The translations under genes were made by a program, and so were the position numbers. From the NCBI GenBank assembly GCA_937998875.1, contig CALLBO010000041.1:61731-125730 (forward strand): a DNA stretch of 64,000 nt. Direction: 5' to 3'. Positions 51,813 through 61,229 of the stretch are shown here, piece after piece (the first letter of the stretch is position 1; each line of letters begins with the position of its first letter). The notes below the pieces were generated by a model. The model was not told where the DNA came from and did no database searches. It saw only the letters and a list, made by a program, of their open reading frames with translations. The stretch is from an uncultured Granulosicoccaceae bacterium. Lineage in GTDB: Bacteria > Pseudomonadota > Gammaproteobacteria > Granulosicoccales > Granulosicoccaceae.

Positions 51813-52230
51813 GTTATATCCCTTAAATGATGAGTAACAGTTGTGAAGGGGTTGGGCGATAGCAGTCGACTTGGTGGTCAACTCGATTTAGAGGATGAGC
51901 TGCTTAAGAAGACGAAACCTTTTGAAGTACCGAGATCGGTTCACCGAATACGATAGTAAAACGATTTAACGAAAGCTTCCAGTGCCTACACTTCAACCAT
52001 CTTGGGCGTTCACATAGATGGATTTACATTCTCCCTTTCAAGGTCAAATTAATTCAGACGCTGTCTATAAATAGTCTTCTAAAGTTTACGGTTTTTCACA
52101 AATCTGAGAAAGTAAAACGGTATGAATAATGTATTAGTTTTGTTCTAGGTGAAGCTAGCAACACTACTTCCTGTACTAATTGATGTAAATGTACTCGATA
52201 TAGATATAAAACGGCCCTGATCTATATTCT
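51813..52230. other. 418-bp A/T-rich intergenic region
   Basis: The region lies between the NmrA-like fragment and the SGNH hydrolase gene. It is clearly richer in A/T than the flanking catabolic genes. I see no open frame, RNA gene, repeat or terminator hairpin in it. It probably contains the promoter of the SGNH gene. Confidence 0.5.
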
Positions 52231-53415
52231 ATGCCCAAGAATGACGCTACTAGAGAGTTTCCGTTATACACACGAATGGTTGGTGGTGCGTTAATTTGTT
52301 TATTTCTTCTGATCGCGATGGAGATTGCCTCGTTCGTAGCTCTGAAGTACGTTGTACTACGGCTTAATCCGTCTTTAGTATACGTAACTCCGAAGGTTGA
52401 AAAAAAACTATATAACGATTATCTCCAACATCGACACCCAGTACTTGGCTGGTCGACTGCATCTCCGGAACGTAAATACTCAGCAACACTGGAGTCAAGA
52501 CCACACTCCTCCTTTCCTGATTCTTATGACTATTGTATTTCTACCTATGGAGATTCATATACCTACGGTGCAGAAGTAAAAGACCATGAGACATGGGTAA
52601 ACCGTTTATCGGAGTTACTTGATTGTAAAGTCGCTAACTTCGGAATAGGTGGATACGGAATGGATCAAGCGTATTTGCGTTTTACTCTCAACAAAGAAGA
52701 TAAAGCGCCAGTAACTATGTTAGGTGTGTACCCGGATAACGTGTTAAGAAACCTGAATCGTTATCGTCCGTTCTTCGCTGGGCATAAGGCCAGTTATGTT
52801 GGGTTTAAACCTAGATTCATCTTCGAAAACGATGTCGCGAGTCTACTGCCGCCACCACCACCTTTTACATATGATGAGCTGGTCACTCTTCTACCAGACC
52901 CAAATACTTATTTCCCTTTTGAGACATTTCTCCCGGACTCACCGTATGGTCCGGCAACAATTTCCTTTCCGTATACCTTGTCTCTATTGCACGTAGCAAG
53001 ATCGCCGTCGATTCGTGCCCTAATAAAGCGAAAACCAACATGGATGATCTATTTGGAAAAGGGACATCCAACACGTGCAAAGCAAATCGCCGATTACATA
53101 ATATCTGGCTTTAAAGATACTGCAACTGCGCGGAAAAAATCAGCTGTTCTTACTATATTCCCGACCGTATCGTCGTATCGCTATTTCAAAAGAACTGGTG
53201 AGCTAGCAACCCAATCTCTAGTAGACGCTGCCACTAAGTATGGTGTTCACTATATCGATTTACATTTGGGAATCGATGAATATCTTGGAGACAGAGATTA
53301 TTGTGATCTACTTAAGCGAGGTTGTAAAGGACATCTTAATCCTGAAGGAAATCGAGTCGTCGCTAATTTGCTGCACACTATGTTGTCTGATACGCAGCTT
53401 TTAAATATCAATTAG
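52231..53415 (+). CDS. SGNH/GDSL-type hydrolase, membrane anchored
   Basis: This is a 394-aa protein with one hydrophobic N-terminal segment (residues 18-40) and a SGNH domain. The nucleophile is Ser109 in TYGDSYTYGAEV, block II glycine in NFGIGGYGMDQAY, block III region LGVYPDNVLRN and catalytic His in CKGHLNPEGNRVV. It is not closely similar to the SGNH protein at 31581. Codon use is visibly A/T-richer than in neighbours, and the gene lies between a decayed and an intact copy of an EamA gene, which suggests acquisition by transfer or rearrangement. The likely role is acyl modification of a surface polysaccharide; the substrate is unknown. Confidence 0.8.
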   Translation: MPKNDATREFPLYTRMVGGALICLFLLIAMEIASFVALKYVVLRLNPSLVYVTPKVEKKLYNDYLQHRHPVLGWSTASPERKYSATLESRPHSSFPDSYDYCISTYGDSYTYGAEVKDHETWVNRLSELLDCKVANFGIGGYGMDQAYLRFTLNKEDKAPVTMLGVYPDNVLRNLNRYRPFFAGHKASYVGFKPRFIFENDVASLLPPPPPFTYDELVTLLPDPNTYFPFETFLPDSPYGPATISFPYTLSLLHVARSPSIRALIKRKPTWMIYLEKGHPTRAKQIADYIISGFKDTATARKKSAVLTIFPTVSSYRYFKRTGELATQSLVDAATKYGVHYIDLHLGIDEYLGDRDYCDLLKRGCKGHLNPEGNRVVANLLHTMLSDTQLLNIN

Positions 53416-53488
53416 AACTGCCAGCATTAATAAAAATCCAACACCATTAGTATTTATTCTCATCAGGAGATCAAGACTTTACCTGGTA

Positions 53489-54388
53489 CTACGATGCTTT
53501 CTTTTGCGCAATAATACTCAGGGCTGCGCCTATCAAGACAATAACAGCACCAAACCAGGTTAAGGCAGCATAGGCCTCGTTAAAGAACAAAGTGCCGACC
53601 AATAGAGCGACTGCCGCTGCGAAATAACCAATTTGGCTCAGGTACGTTGGTCCACCGACGAACTGCAGCCGCGCATGTAGTGCAACCATGACACTGGCAA
53701 CAGCAACGGTCACTATCACCACTATCGGGATCGAAGGTAGACCGACTAGTAATTTTGCACCGGGTAACGCGATCGCCAGTAAAAGCAACATACTTGCAGC
53801 TGCCAGGTTCAAGCCAATCGCCAGCTCCATCGGTTCAGCCTTGCCAGGCCAGGCCATAGTGCGATAAACATTTCCGATGGCGAGCGATGTTGGAATGCTC
53901 AAACCCGCCAATATCCAACCGAGGCTTGCCGGGTTGCCAATCTCGCCGCGTGTAATGGCAATGATCACAGCACCGACAAACCCCAATGAGATACCTATAA
54001 GTCCAAGCCTGTTAGGCAGTCGAACTTGCCAAATCGATGATATGGCTAAGGTAATAAGTGGTGACAAGGTGAACAATAAGCCGGTAAAACCGGAACCGAG
54101 TTTTGGAATAACGCTGAACGTGAGTATGTTCGGTATCACCAGTGATACGCTGGCAGCTACAAAATAGAATTTTGTATTGCGCGAGTTGATCAACAGTGGA
54201 CGTCGTCTGACAACCCGGTATAGCAGCAAACTGACTGATGCTCCGGCCGACATCAGGAATGCCCAAACCACAGGTGATGCGCCTGCGGTACTACCCAGTT
54301 TACCTAGCGGAAACGTCAACCCAAGCAAGCTACCGACCGCAATCAGCAAAAATGCAGCGGAGTTCATCGGTGATGCTGAATTACCCAT
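53489..54388 (-). CDS. EamA/DMT-superfamily transporter
   Basis: This is a 299-aa permease of the drug/metabolite transporter superfamily with ten predicted helices arranged as two five-helix EamA repeats. Conserved stretches include LTFPLGKLGSTAGASPVVWAF in the first half and YLSQIGYFAAAVALLVGTLFF plus LTWFGAVIVLIGAALSIIAQ in the second. The N-terminus MGNSASPMNSAAFLL is cytoplasmic. It probably exports small metabolites or amino acids. A truncated, frameshifted paralogue lies at 51244-51607, showing that this segment was duplicated. It stands 70 nt from the enoyl-CoA hydratase gene on the same strand. Confidence 0.9.
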   Translation of the reverse strand: MGNSASPMNSAAFLLIAVGSLLGLTFPLGKLGSTAGASPVVWAFLMSAGASVSLLLYRVVRRRPLLINSRNTKFYFVAASVSLVIPNILTFSVIPKLGSGFTGLLFTLSPLITLAISSIWQVRLPNRLGLIGISLGFVGAVIIAITRGEIGNPASLGWILAGLSIPTSLAIGNVYRTMAWPGKAEPMELAIGLNLAAASMLLLLAIALPGAKLLVGLPSIPIVVIVTVAVASVMVALHARLQFVGGPTYLSQIGYFAAAVALLVGTLFFNEAYAALTWFGAVIVLIGAALSIIAQKKAS

Positions 54389-54458
54389 CAGTATGTTGGT
54401 ACATGAAAGTTGCTGACCATGCTGCTGATGGTAAAAGGACCGGTTTCATTCTGTGTAT

Positions 54459-55268
54459 TTAACGCCCTTTAAACTCTGCCTTGCGCTTTTCCATAAAAGC
54501 CGTACGACCTTCGATATAATCCTCGGACGCGAAACAGGCAGCCACCATTTCATCACAGCGTGCTAAATCGCGAGCTGTGGGGTCAGGGTGCATGACTTGT
54601 GTAGCAATGTATTTCATTGCACGGATTGTTAAAGGAGCGTTGTCTGCAATGTTACCGGCGAGCTGTTTTACTCGTTCGGCAAGTGATTCTTCCTCCACTA
54701 CTTCTTGCACAAGGCCTGCTTGAAGTGCTGCTTCCGCATCGATTGATTTGGCAGTAAACATCATCATTTTTGCAGTTGCGGCACCTACAGAATTAACCAG
54801 TCTGCGGATAGCGTCAAATGGATAACCGAGCGCCAGTTTTGCTGCAGGCATTGCAAAGCGTGACTTGCTGGAGGCGATGCGGAAATCTGTGCAGGAGGCA
54901 AGGTTTAGTCCACCACCGATGCAATGGCCGTTAATCATCGCAATGGTAGGTTTCGGGTAGTTTTCGATCAGTTCATAAACAACTTTGAGTCTGGCGTTGT
55001 AGTGCTCTGTCGCTTCTTTAGAGCCACGTTCTTTTTCGAACTTCGAGATATCGGCACCAGAAACAAACGCCTTGCCGCCAGCACCGGACAGAACCACGAC
55101 CCTGATCTGATCGTTCTCTGCGAATTCGGTTAGCGCCAGCACAACTGCGTCCCACATCTCCAGGGATACAGCGTTGTAGCGTTCGGGGTTATTGAAGACT
55201 ACATGGCCCGTTGCATCATCCACGTGAGCTTGAATTTTGTCTGTAGGTAGTTTTATCTCAGTTGTCAT
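54459..55268 (-). CDS. Enoyl-CoA hydratase/isomerase (crotonase family)
   Basis: This is a 269-aa crotonase-fold enzyme. Oxyanion-hole segments are GAGGKAFVSGADISKFE (about 65-81) and NGHCIGGGLNLASCTDFRIAS (about 114-134). The usual catalytic glutamates of hydratases are not obvious after FRIASSKSRFAMPAAKLALG, so isomerase or hydrolase activity is also possible. It is divergent from a 6PGDH-like dehydrogenase gene (starts about 120 bp apart). The two may belong to one carboxylic-acid or branched-chain degradation pathway with the nearby CoA-transferase. Confidence 0.9.
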   Translation of the reverse strand: MTTEIKLPTDKIQAHVDDATGHVVFNNPERYNAVSLEMWDAVVLALTEFAENDQIRVVVLSGAGGKAFVSGADISKFEKERGSKEATEHYNARLKVVYELIENYPKPTIAMINGHCIGGGLNLASCTDFRIASSKSRFAMPAAKLALGYPFDAIRRLVNSVGAATAKMMMFTAKSIDAEAALQAGLVQEVVEEESLAERVKQLAGNIADNAPLTIRAMKYIATQVMHPDPTARDLARCDEMVAACFASEDYIEGRTAFMEKRKAEFKGR

Positions 55269-55387
55269 GCGGTAGATCCCTTGGGGTAATTGAATCGCGA
55301 ACCGGATCGATTATAGTGGGTTTGGATGATCAGCTGTACTCTTGTGTATTTGGTTTGCGGGCGACACGAAGCGGAAATATCTTACCT

Positions 55388-56191
55388 ATGACAAAGATTG
55401 CACTATTCGGACTAGGAGAAGCGGGTGGTTTGATTGGAACCGACATCGTAGCTGCAAATGATCCGGGGCTGCAGATATTTGGTTTTGACCCGGCGGATGT
55501 AAAAACTCCAGAGGGTATTGTGCGTACAGCATCACCGACAGAAGCGGTTGCAGATGCCGACTTTATTTTATCTTTCACAGGTTCAGTGGACGCATCCGAT
55601 GCATTGAATCAATCTATTGGAGCGATATCACCGGCAGCAATATATGCGGACTTTGCAAGTGCCAGTGCCGGTCTCAAGCGTGAACTGTCTAAAACCGCAG
55701 AGGCTGCCGGTTTCAAATTTTGCGATGTTGCACTGATGGCCATGGTGCCGGGCAATGGAATAAAAACACCGGCTATGTTTGCGGGCAATGGTGCGGCAGA
55801 GCTACGGAATTTACTGGCCGATTTGGGTATGCCAATAGACATTGTCAGCGAAATCGCAGGTGACGCTGCTGAGCGAAAACTGTTACGGAGTGTTGTAATT
55901 AAGGGCCTGGCCGGATTGCTGATTGAGTCGCTGGAGGGCGCGCATCAGGCAGGTTGTGAGCAATGGCTATGGAAAAATCTGGTAGACGAATTCACGGCGA
56001 TGGATGACAAGATGTTGCAACGACTGGTTAAGGGTACAGGTATCCATGCGGGGCGGCGTTTCCATGAAATGGAAGCGTCTGCTCAACAATTAACAGAACT
56101 GGGTATTCAGCCGTTGATGACAGATTCAACGGTGGCAAGCCTCGATAAAGTGAAACGCATGGGGGTGCCAGACGTTCCTAAACTACAATGA
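55388..56191 (+). CDS. NAD(P)-binding 6-phosphogluconate dehydrogenase-like protein with DUF1932 domain
   Basis: This is a 267-aa beta-hydroxyacid-dehydrogenase-like enzyme. The Rossmann motif is IALFGLGEAGGLIG at the N-terminus. SGSADFASASAGLKRELS and the helical C-terminal region (SVVIKGLAGLLIESLEGAHQ with the family lysine) fit the NAD_binding_2 plus DUF1932 architecture. The ATG at 55388 matches the homologous start; an open frame extends upstream to 55262 without similarity. Members oxidise hydroxy acids such as 3-hydroxyisobutyrate or sugar acids. It is convergent with the TPP enzyme gene (3 bp between stops). Confidence 0.85.
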   Translation: MTKIALFGLGEAGGLIGTDIVAANDPGLQIFGFDPADVKTPEGIVRTASPTEAVADADFILSFTGSVDASDALNQSIGAISPAAIYADFASASAGLKRELSKTAEAAGFKFCDVALMAMVPGNGIKTPAMFAGNGAAELRNLLADLGMPIDIVSEIAGDAAERKLLRSVVIKGLAGLLIESLEGAHQAGCEQWLWKNLVDEFTAMDDKMLQRLVKGTGIHAGRRFHEMEASAQQLTELGIQPLMTDSTVASLDKVKRMGVPDVPKLQ

Positions 56192-56194
56192 AGC

Positions 56195-57868
56195 TTATCG
56201 GTTTGCGGCTGCGTGGTGAGCTTTGAGAATCTGCGGCGATGCTATTTGATCGGAAATATGAATATCCCAAACAGATGCTGTCGGGTTAGCTAGAAATTCC
56301 TCCATGCTTGCTGCAAGCGTATCTAGCTGAGTGAAAGTTTTACCGATCAATCCAAAGCCATGCCCGATTGCTGAAAATTCCGGTCGGCCAAATACCGAAC
56401 CTGCATCTGTTACACCATCAGCGCGTAACTTATGTACTTCAGATCCGTAAGCGCCATCATTCAGGATCACAATTAGTATTTTCATTTGATGGCGAACCAT
56501 CGTTTCCAGTTCCTGGATGTGCATAAGAGCGGAACCGTCACCGTCCAGTAGCACAACTGGTCTAGTGGGATAGGCAGTCGCTATACCCATCGCAAACGAG
56601 GTACCGTTTCCAATTGCTCCGAACTCGCGGATCACCGTGTAATGGCTTTGTGGATGACTGTTCATTTGTGCGGTGTAGTAAGCGCTGTGTCCCGAGGTAT
56701 TTATGATGTGGCAGTGTGGTGGAATAACGTCGGCAAGTTTCTTTACCACTACCATGGGATGTAATGCACCATCCGGTGTTTTGATTTCGTTTGGCAGAGT
56801 GAGCGCATCTTGAGTACGTGCTTTCATGTCAGGTGTACGCCAGCCGGTTTGCTTTTTCGTTTTTTTAAGTAGCGCTACAGTACCAAGCGTGGAGTCAGCA
56901 GTGATCTTTAAGTCTGACGCTTTTCGTCCTTGAACAAACTCCTGCGGGTCATTGTCAATGTGAATTACGCTTGCATTCGGCGTGAGGCTGCCACCATCAA
57001 AAGTGTGTGCGGCCAACCGTGCGCCGATCCCGATGATGAGATCAGACTGGCTGAAGATATCTTTCGCACCTTCAGTGGCAAAGCCACCAGCAACACCAAG
57101 GCAAAATGGCTGGTCGTGAAACAGTCCTTTGGCGGGTAGTGTGGTAGCCAGGCATGCGCCGCTTTGTTCAGCCAGGGCAATACAGGCGGCTTTTGCATCA
57201 TCGGTAACGGCACCAAGGCCTGCGAGTACGATTGGTTGCTTTGCATTCGCAATCCAACCAGCTGCCTGATCAATAAGCTTTGCGTCAGGAACCCTTGGCG
57301 AGGGACGCACGAACAATTCATCAGATATGGGCTGGTTTTTTTGGTCTTCAATTTCCTGGTCATTAATTGACTGCTGTTGCAGATCGAAGGGTACACCGAT
57401 AACAATTGGCAATTGATTTTGCTTTGCATCGGCAAAGGCCTGGTGTACATCCGCTATTATTGTTTTAGGGTTGTGCAGTGCGCGATACGCTGCACCGCAG
57501 GCTTCTACAAACGGTCTTTGATCAATTCCCTGGTTGTACCAGGGTTTGTTTAACGGTGCTTCGCCAGCGAATACAATCAATGGTAACCGTGCCCTGACTG
57601 CAATCGGCAGTATGGTCATGATTTGAGTTAAGCCCGGCCCGCAGGTAACCGTGGCCACACCAACCGTTGTAATACCTCCACTGGCACTGGCACGTGCGTA
57701 AGCTGTTGCCGCAGCTACTGCGGCGTGCTCGTGGCGGGTGTAGATTAGCTGAATTCCGGATTCAGCCAATGCGCCCGCCCAATGCATGTTTGCGTCGCCC
57801 AGCAGTGCAAAACACGAGTTGACCTGTTCTCGATGAAACGCTTTGGCCAGTTGTTCAAAAATTTTCAC
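56195..57868 (-). CDS. Thiamine-diphosphate-dependent enzyme, acetolactate synthase-like
   Basis: This is a 557-aa ThDP enzyme with the three-domain plan of acetolactate synthase/benzoylformate decarboxylase. The catalytic glutamate is in IYTRHEHAAVAAATAYAR (near Glu48). The middle domain is a typical Rossmann fold. The ThDP/Mg motif is LLDGDGSALMHIQELETM...ILNDGAYG near residue 440-475. Proteins of this group decarboxylate or carboligate 2-oxo acids; regulatory subunit IlvN is not encoded here, so branched-chain amino-acid synthesis is unlikely. Its start overlaps the stop of the AbrB-type transporter gene (ATGA), making it the last gene of the tctC operon. Confidence 0.9.
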   Translation of the reverse strand: MKIFEQLAKAFHREQVNSCFALLGDANMHWAGALAESGIQLIYTRHEHAAVAAATAYARASASGGITTVGVATVTCGPGLTQIMTILPIAVRARLPLIVFAGEAPLNKPWYNQGIDQRPFVEACGAAYRALHNPKTIIADVHQAFADAKQNQLPIVIGVPFDLQQQSINDQEIEDQKNQPISDELFVRPSPRVPDAKLIDQAAGWIANAKQPIVLAGLGAVTDDAKAACIALAEQSGACLATTLPAKGLFHDQPFCLGVAGGFATEGAKDIFSQSDLIIGIGARLAAHTFDGGSLTPNASVIHIDNDPQEFVQGRKASDLKITADSTLGTVALLKKTKKQTGWRTPDMKARTQDALTLPNEIKTPDGALHPMVVVKKLADVIPPHCHIINTSGHSAYYTAQMNSHPQSHYTVIREFGAIGNGTSFAMGIATAYPTRPVVLLDGDGSALMHIQELETMVRHQMKILIVILNDGAYGSEVHKLRADGVTDAGSVFGRPEFSAIGHGFGLIGKTFTQLDTLAASMEEFLANPTASVWDIHISDQIASPQILKAHHAAANR

Positions 57869-58929
57869 TTTGCTGGTACCAGTTTAAATACCCGACGAGA
57901 CAGGAAATTTCCTATAAAAACGGTCAACAGGATGCGACAAAGATGATGTATTGCTACCACCACCGGATTAAAGTTAAGTGATAGTGCAATCAGACTCATT
58001 TCTGCAAGACCACCCGCTGCAAAGCTTATAAACATAGCGCCAAAGTCTGCAGGTACGTATTGTATAAGCAGGTGTGCAAACATGGCTGCAAGGAATAGCA
58101 TATAGATCGCAGAAAGTATCCCCATGCGCAGACCGCGAATGAGGAGCTTTCGCGATACCCCGGAAAACTGTGCGCCAAGGGCGGTGCCTACCATGAATTG
58201 TGCTGCATGCCCGAGCCACGGAGGTATGTCGATTTCAATAACACCGGTAACTGACAGGGTAATTGCAAGTAGCAATGGTCCGAGCATGTGAGACACTGGT
58301 AGCTTGGTGAGTTGTCCAATGGTGAGTCCTGCCAATGCAATAGCAATGAGCAGTACGATGTCTATCAAATCATAGTCGACTGACCCCATGGATTGGCCGG
58401 CCAGTGAGCCCACTGCGTTTCCCTGAATAACCAGAAAGAGCAGGGGGATCGAGGACACCACCAATATAATACGTATAAAATGTTGTGCAGTGACAATGCG
58501 CAGGTCTGCCCCGGCTTCCTCCGCCAGTGCTACAGAATCAATGATCCCACCGGGTAACGCGGCAAAATAGGCATCCAGTTTTTCGTAGCCGCCAATCCAT
58601 CGCATAACAGCATAGTTGCCGGCATGCGCTAACAGAATGAACGGAATAAGTGCGAGGCCGGAAATCCAGAATTGCGGCAGCAAGGTTAATAGCTCTGGCG
58701 AAAAGCGCGAGCCTATCATGGCCCCGATAATCGCCATGAAGATTAGTCGAACCCATCGGGAGAGTTTGGGTAGTCGTTTATCGTTGCGTTCGTACCAGAG
58801 CACGTAACACGCCGCGCCGAAAATACCGCCCAGCATGAACGGCATGGGTACGCCAACTACGAAAGCCGCAGCGCCACCAACCAGACCAAAGAAAAAAATT
58901 GGCAGGAAGCGAATATCGAAACCAGCCAC
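57865..58929 (-). CDS. AbrB-family (DUF/ammonia-monooxygenase-named) membrane transporter
   Basis: This is a 354-aa membrane protein with about nine helices in two similar halves (AbrB duplication). Signatures are MPFMLGGIFGAACYVLW, IGAMIGSRFSPELL and, in the second half, LPVSHMLGPLLLAITLS and GTALGAQFSGVSRKLL. The database name putative ammonia monooxygenase for this family is misleading; members behave as putative transporters or regulators. It lies 8 nt after tctA and overlaps the TPP enzyme gene by 4 nt, hence part of the same message. It may carry the operon's product or a second acid. Confidence 0.85.
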   Translation of the reverse strand: MAGFDIRFLPIFFFGLVGGAAAFVVGVPMPFMLGGIFGAACYVLWYERNDKRLPKLSRWVRLIFMAIIGAMIGSRFSPELLTLLPQFWISGLALIPFILLAHAGNYAVMRWIGGYEKLDAYFAALPGGIIDSVALAEEAGADLRIVTAQHFIRIILVVSSIPLLFLVIQGNAVGSLAGQSMGSVDYDLIDIVLLIAIALAGLTIGQLTKLPVSHMLGPLLLAITLSVTGVIEIDIPPWLGHAAQFMVGTALGAQFSGVSRKLLIRGLRMGILSAIYMLFLAAMFAHLLIQYVPADFGAMFISFAAGGLAEMSLIALSLNFNPVVVAIHHLCRILLTVFIGNFLSRRVFKLVPAK

Positions 58930-58937
58930 AACGAAAC

Positions 58938-60566
58938 CTATTCCGTTTTTCGGCTGCGATAGGTTGACCAGGCACGAAACAGCACCACAGCTGCACCAAT
59001 GATCAGAAAGATGGGTGCATAGGAAAACTTGCCCTGATACTCAAAGCTTGTGAATACCAGAAAGCCCTGGTCTGAAATAATCATCGATTGTCGAAAGGCT
59101 TCTTCCATACTGGATGTTAAGACAAAGGCGATAATAAACGCCGCTGCCGAGAAGTTGGTTCGTCGCATGGCATAACCGATTAACCCGAACAGTAACGCAA
59201 AACCAACATCCCATATTGAAGCGCGTGATGAATAACTTGCCGCAAGGGCTGTCATAAAGATAAACGGATAGAGGTATTGTGTGGGTAGTATTGCGATCAT
59301 CCGTCCAATGAACGGTGCGGCGAAATAGCCGATGATTGCGTAACACGCGATGCCGATGAGTCCTGCCGCAAAGATGCCGAAGATAAACTCTCGCGGACTG
59401 ATTAGCTGACCACCCATAAACAGAGGTGGTTCGGTCGCAAAGATGCTCGGTCCAGGCTGTAAGCCATTGACCAGAAACATACCGATCAACACTGCAGCAA
59501 TGGTAGAGCCCGGTATGCCCAGTGTTAACAGCGGAATCATGGAAGGACCCGATACGGCATTGTTCGCAGACTCCGGTGCGGCAATTCCTTCGACGACGCC
59601 GGTACCCCATTCCGCTTTGTTTTTAGCCTTTCGTTTCTCTTCCCCGTAAGCCACAAAACAGGCCACAGACGAACCGAGCCCTGGCATCATGCCGATCAAC
59701 GAGCCGTAGATCGACGAGCGGAACATGAGCGGGACGCATCGTTTGAACTCGTCCCAGGTGAAGTAGTGATCTGATGGGTTCACGACTTTGTCGGGTGCTA
59801 GGTCGATCATCTTTACTTTGGCAGCTTTTTCAGCCTGGATAATCACCTCAGAGATGACAAACACGCCAATAAGCAGAGGCACTAACGCCATACCTGATTC
59901 CAGCTCGTCAATCCCCATGGTCATTTTGAACTGCCCGGTGATGACATCTTCACCGATCAGACCGACTACTGCACCGAAGAGCGTAGAGATTATCCCCTTG
60001 ATAATACTGTCGCTGACAACAGAACCGATAACGACAAAGGCCATTAGGTAGATAGCGAAGTTTTCAGGTGGGCCGAACTGACGGGTAAACGCTGCAATAG
60101 AGACTGCACCGAAGATCAAAACGATCTCACCGAAGTAGTCCCCATAGGCTGATGCCACAGTGGCCGTTTTAAGTGCTTTACCGGCTTGTCCCTTTTGCGT
60201 CATGGGATAGCCGTCCTGCATGGTTGCGGCGGACGCAGCGGTGCCGGGTGTGTTAAACAGTATCGCCGCGATAGAGCCTCCGTATCGGCCTGACTTACCA
60301 ATGACGTACAGAAACGCAAGGCCTGCCAGGCCGCCTATCTCATCGTTGTAGGCGATGAGTATGGGTAACATCATTGCGATGGCGGCAGCTGCTGTTAAGC
60401 CGGGAAGCGCACCAAAGACAATTCCTACGAAAGCCGCAAGCACAACAAACATAAGTGCGTACGGGTCATTAAACAAAATAACGAAACCACAGGAAATATC
60501 GAAGAAGATCGATAAGAATCCCAGTGACTCAAAAAAGCTTTCAACACCTGCGCAATGATTTTGCAA
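58938..60566 (-). CDS. tctA: Tripartite tricarboxylate transporter large permease TctA
   Basis: This is a 542-aa TctA-family permease with about 12 helices and the conserved glycine-rich motif FVGIVFGALPGLTAAAAIAM near residue 42-61. The matching second-half motif is GLIGMMPGLGSSVACFVAYGEEK (near 292). NTPGTAASAATMQDGYPMTQKGQAGKAL and GIAAPESANNAVSGPSMIPLLTLG are further signatures. The start is TTG at 60566, right behind the tctB stop, with GGAG 8 nt before it. It takes up carboxylates bound by TctC using a cation gradient. The family carries citrate, tartrate, aromatics and other acids, so the substrate is open. Confidence 0.93.
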   Translation of the reverse strand: MQNHCAGVESFFESLGFLSIFFDISCGFVILFNDPYALMFVVLAAFVGIVFGALPGLTAAAAIAMMLPILIAYNDEIGGLAGLAFLYVIGKSGRYGGSIAAILFNTPGTAASAATMQDGYPMTQKGQAGKALKTATVASAYGDYFGEIVLIFGAVSIAAFTRQFGPPENFAIYLMAFVVIGSVVSDSIIKGIISTLFGAVVGLIGEDVITGQFKMTMGIDELESGMALVPLLIGVFVISEVIIQAEKAAKVKMIDLAPDKVVNPSDHYFTWDEFKRCVPLMFRSSIYGSLIGMMPGLGSSVACFVAYGEEKRKAKNKAEWGTGVVEGIAAPESANNAVSGPSMIPLLTLGIPGSTIAAVLIGMFLVNGLQPGPSIFATEPPLFMGGQLISPREFIFGIFAAGLIGIACYAIIGYFAAPFIGRMIAILPTQYLYPFIFMTALAASYSSRASIWDVGFALLFGLIGYAMRRTNFSAAAFIIAFVLTSSMEEAFRQSMIISDQGFLVFTSFEYQGKFSYAPIFLIIGAAVVLFRAWSTYRSRKTE

Positions 60567-61076
60567 TTACTTTGCTCCGGTGATCCAGTTTGTGTAGGGG
60601 CGCATATCAATTATTGCGCCTTTGGGATCGTTCAGCAGCATAACACCCATGAAAACCCACTGGAATATAAACGCCAGAATTACCGCACCGACAATCATCG
60701 CAAACCAGTTGCGAACGCCGAATGTGTATAGCATGGCGATTAGCGTGACAAATACTGCTGCGAAGTAGCCGAAGCCCCAAAAGGTCAGCACGAACAGCAT
60801 GCCGCAGGCGATGACTAAAAAGATGCGCTTACTGTCGCTATTGAGGAAACCGTAGTTTTCCTGTAACTCACCCACCTTGCCTAACTTTGCTCTGAGGCCA
60901 AGCCATACGCCCCCAAGCACAAGCGCTACGGCTAGTATCATCGGCAGCGTACGGGGCCCTATCGACTCTCTTGACGTCTCAATGGTGAATGCCTGAATGA
61001 TAAAAAAAACACCAACCAGCAAAACTACAGCAGCGACACCATACTCAAGCTTGATTTTATATTGCTGGTGGTCCAT
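60567..61076 (-). CDS. tctB: Tripartite tricarboxylate transporter small permease TctB
   Basis: This is a 169-aa four-helix protein of the TctB family. Helices lie at about 12-30, 38-55, 80-112 and 118-140, with the family-like IGPRTLPMILAVALVLGGVWLGL in the first half. It lies between tctC (153-nt gap with terminator hairpin) and tctA (directly adjoining). It assists TctA in the inner membrane. Length and layout are ordinary. Confidence 0.88.
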   Translation of the reverse strand: MDHQQYKIKLEYGVAAVVLLVGVFFIIQAFTIETSRESIGPRTLPMILAVALVLGGVWLGLRAKLGKVGELQENYGFLNSDSKRIFLVIACGMLFVLTFWGFGYFAAVFVTLIAMLYTFGVRNWFAMIVGAVILAFIFQWVFMGVMLLNDPKGAIIDMRPYTNWITGAK

Positions 61077-61174
61077 CCGATCCTCCAGTGATCGACCCTT
61101 ACTACTGATGGTAATTAAATCAGCGAAGACCTGTTGTTGAGAAACAGGCTTTAAGGATTCGAGTCAGAAATAAA

Positions 61175-61202
61175 AAGAGGCAAGCCGAATGGCTTGCCTC
61201 TT
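61175..61202 (-). terminator. Strong rho-independent terminator/attenuator between tctC and tctB
   Basis: A perfect 12-bp stem (AAGAGGCAAGCC and GGCTTGCCTCTT) with a 4-nt loop is followed on the minus strand by TTTTATTTC. It sits 27 nt after the tctC stop codon. As tctBA and abrB lie downstream on the same strand without a visible new promoter, it probably gives partial readthrough, so that the binding protein is made in excess. Confidence 0.85.
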
Positions 61203-61229
61203 ACTTCGTAAAGATACTAATCGACAAAC

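Noticed and set aside
57865..58929. Ammonia monooxygenase annotation
   Set aside because: That name is a database legacy for AbrB-family membrane proteins; no ammonia-oxidation genes or metal ligands are present.
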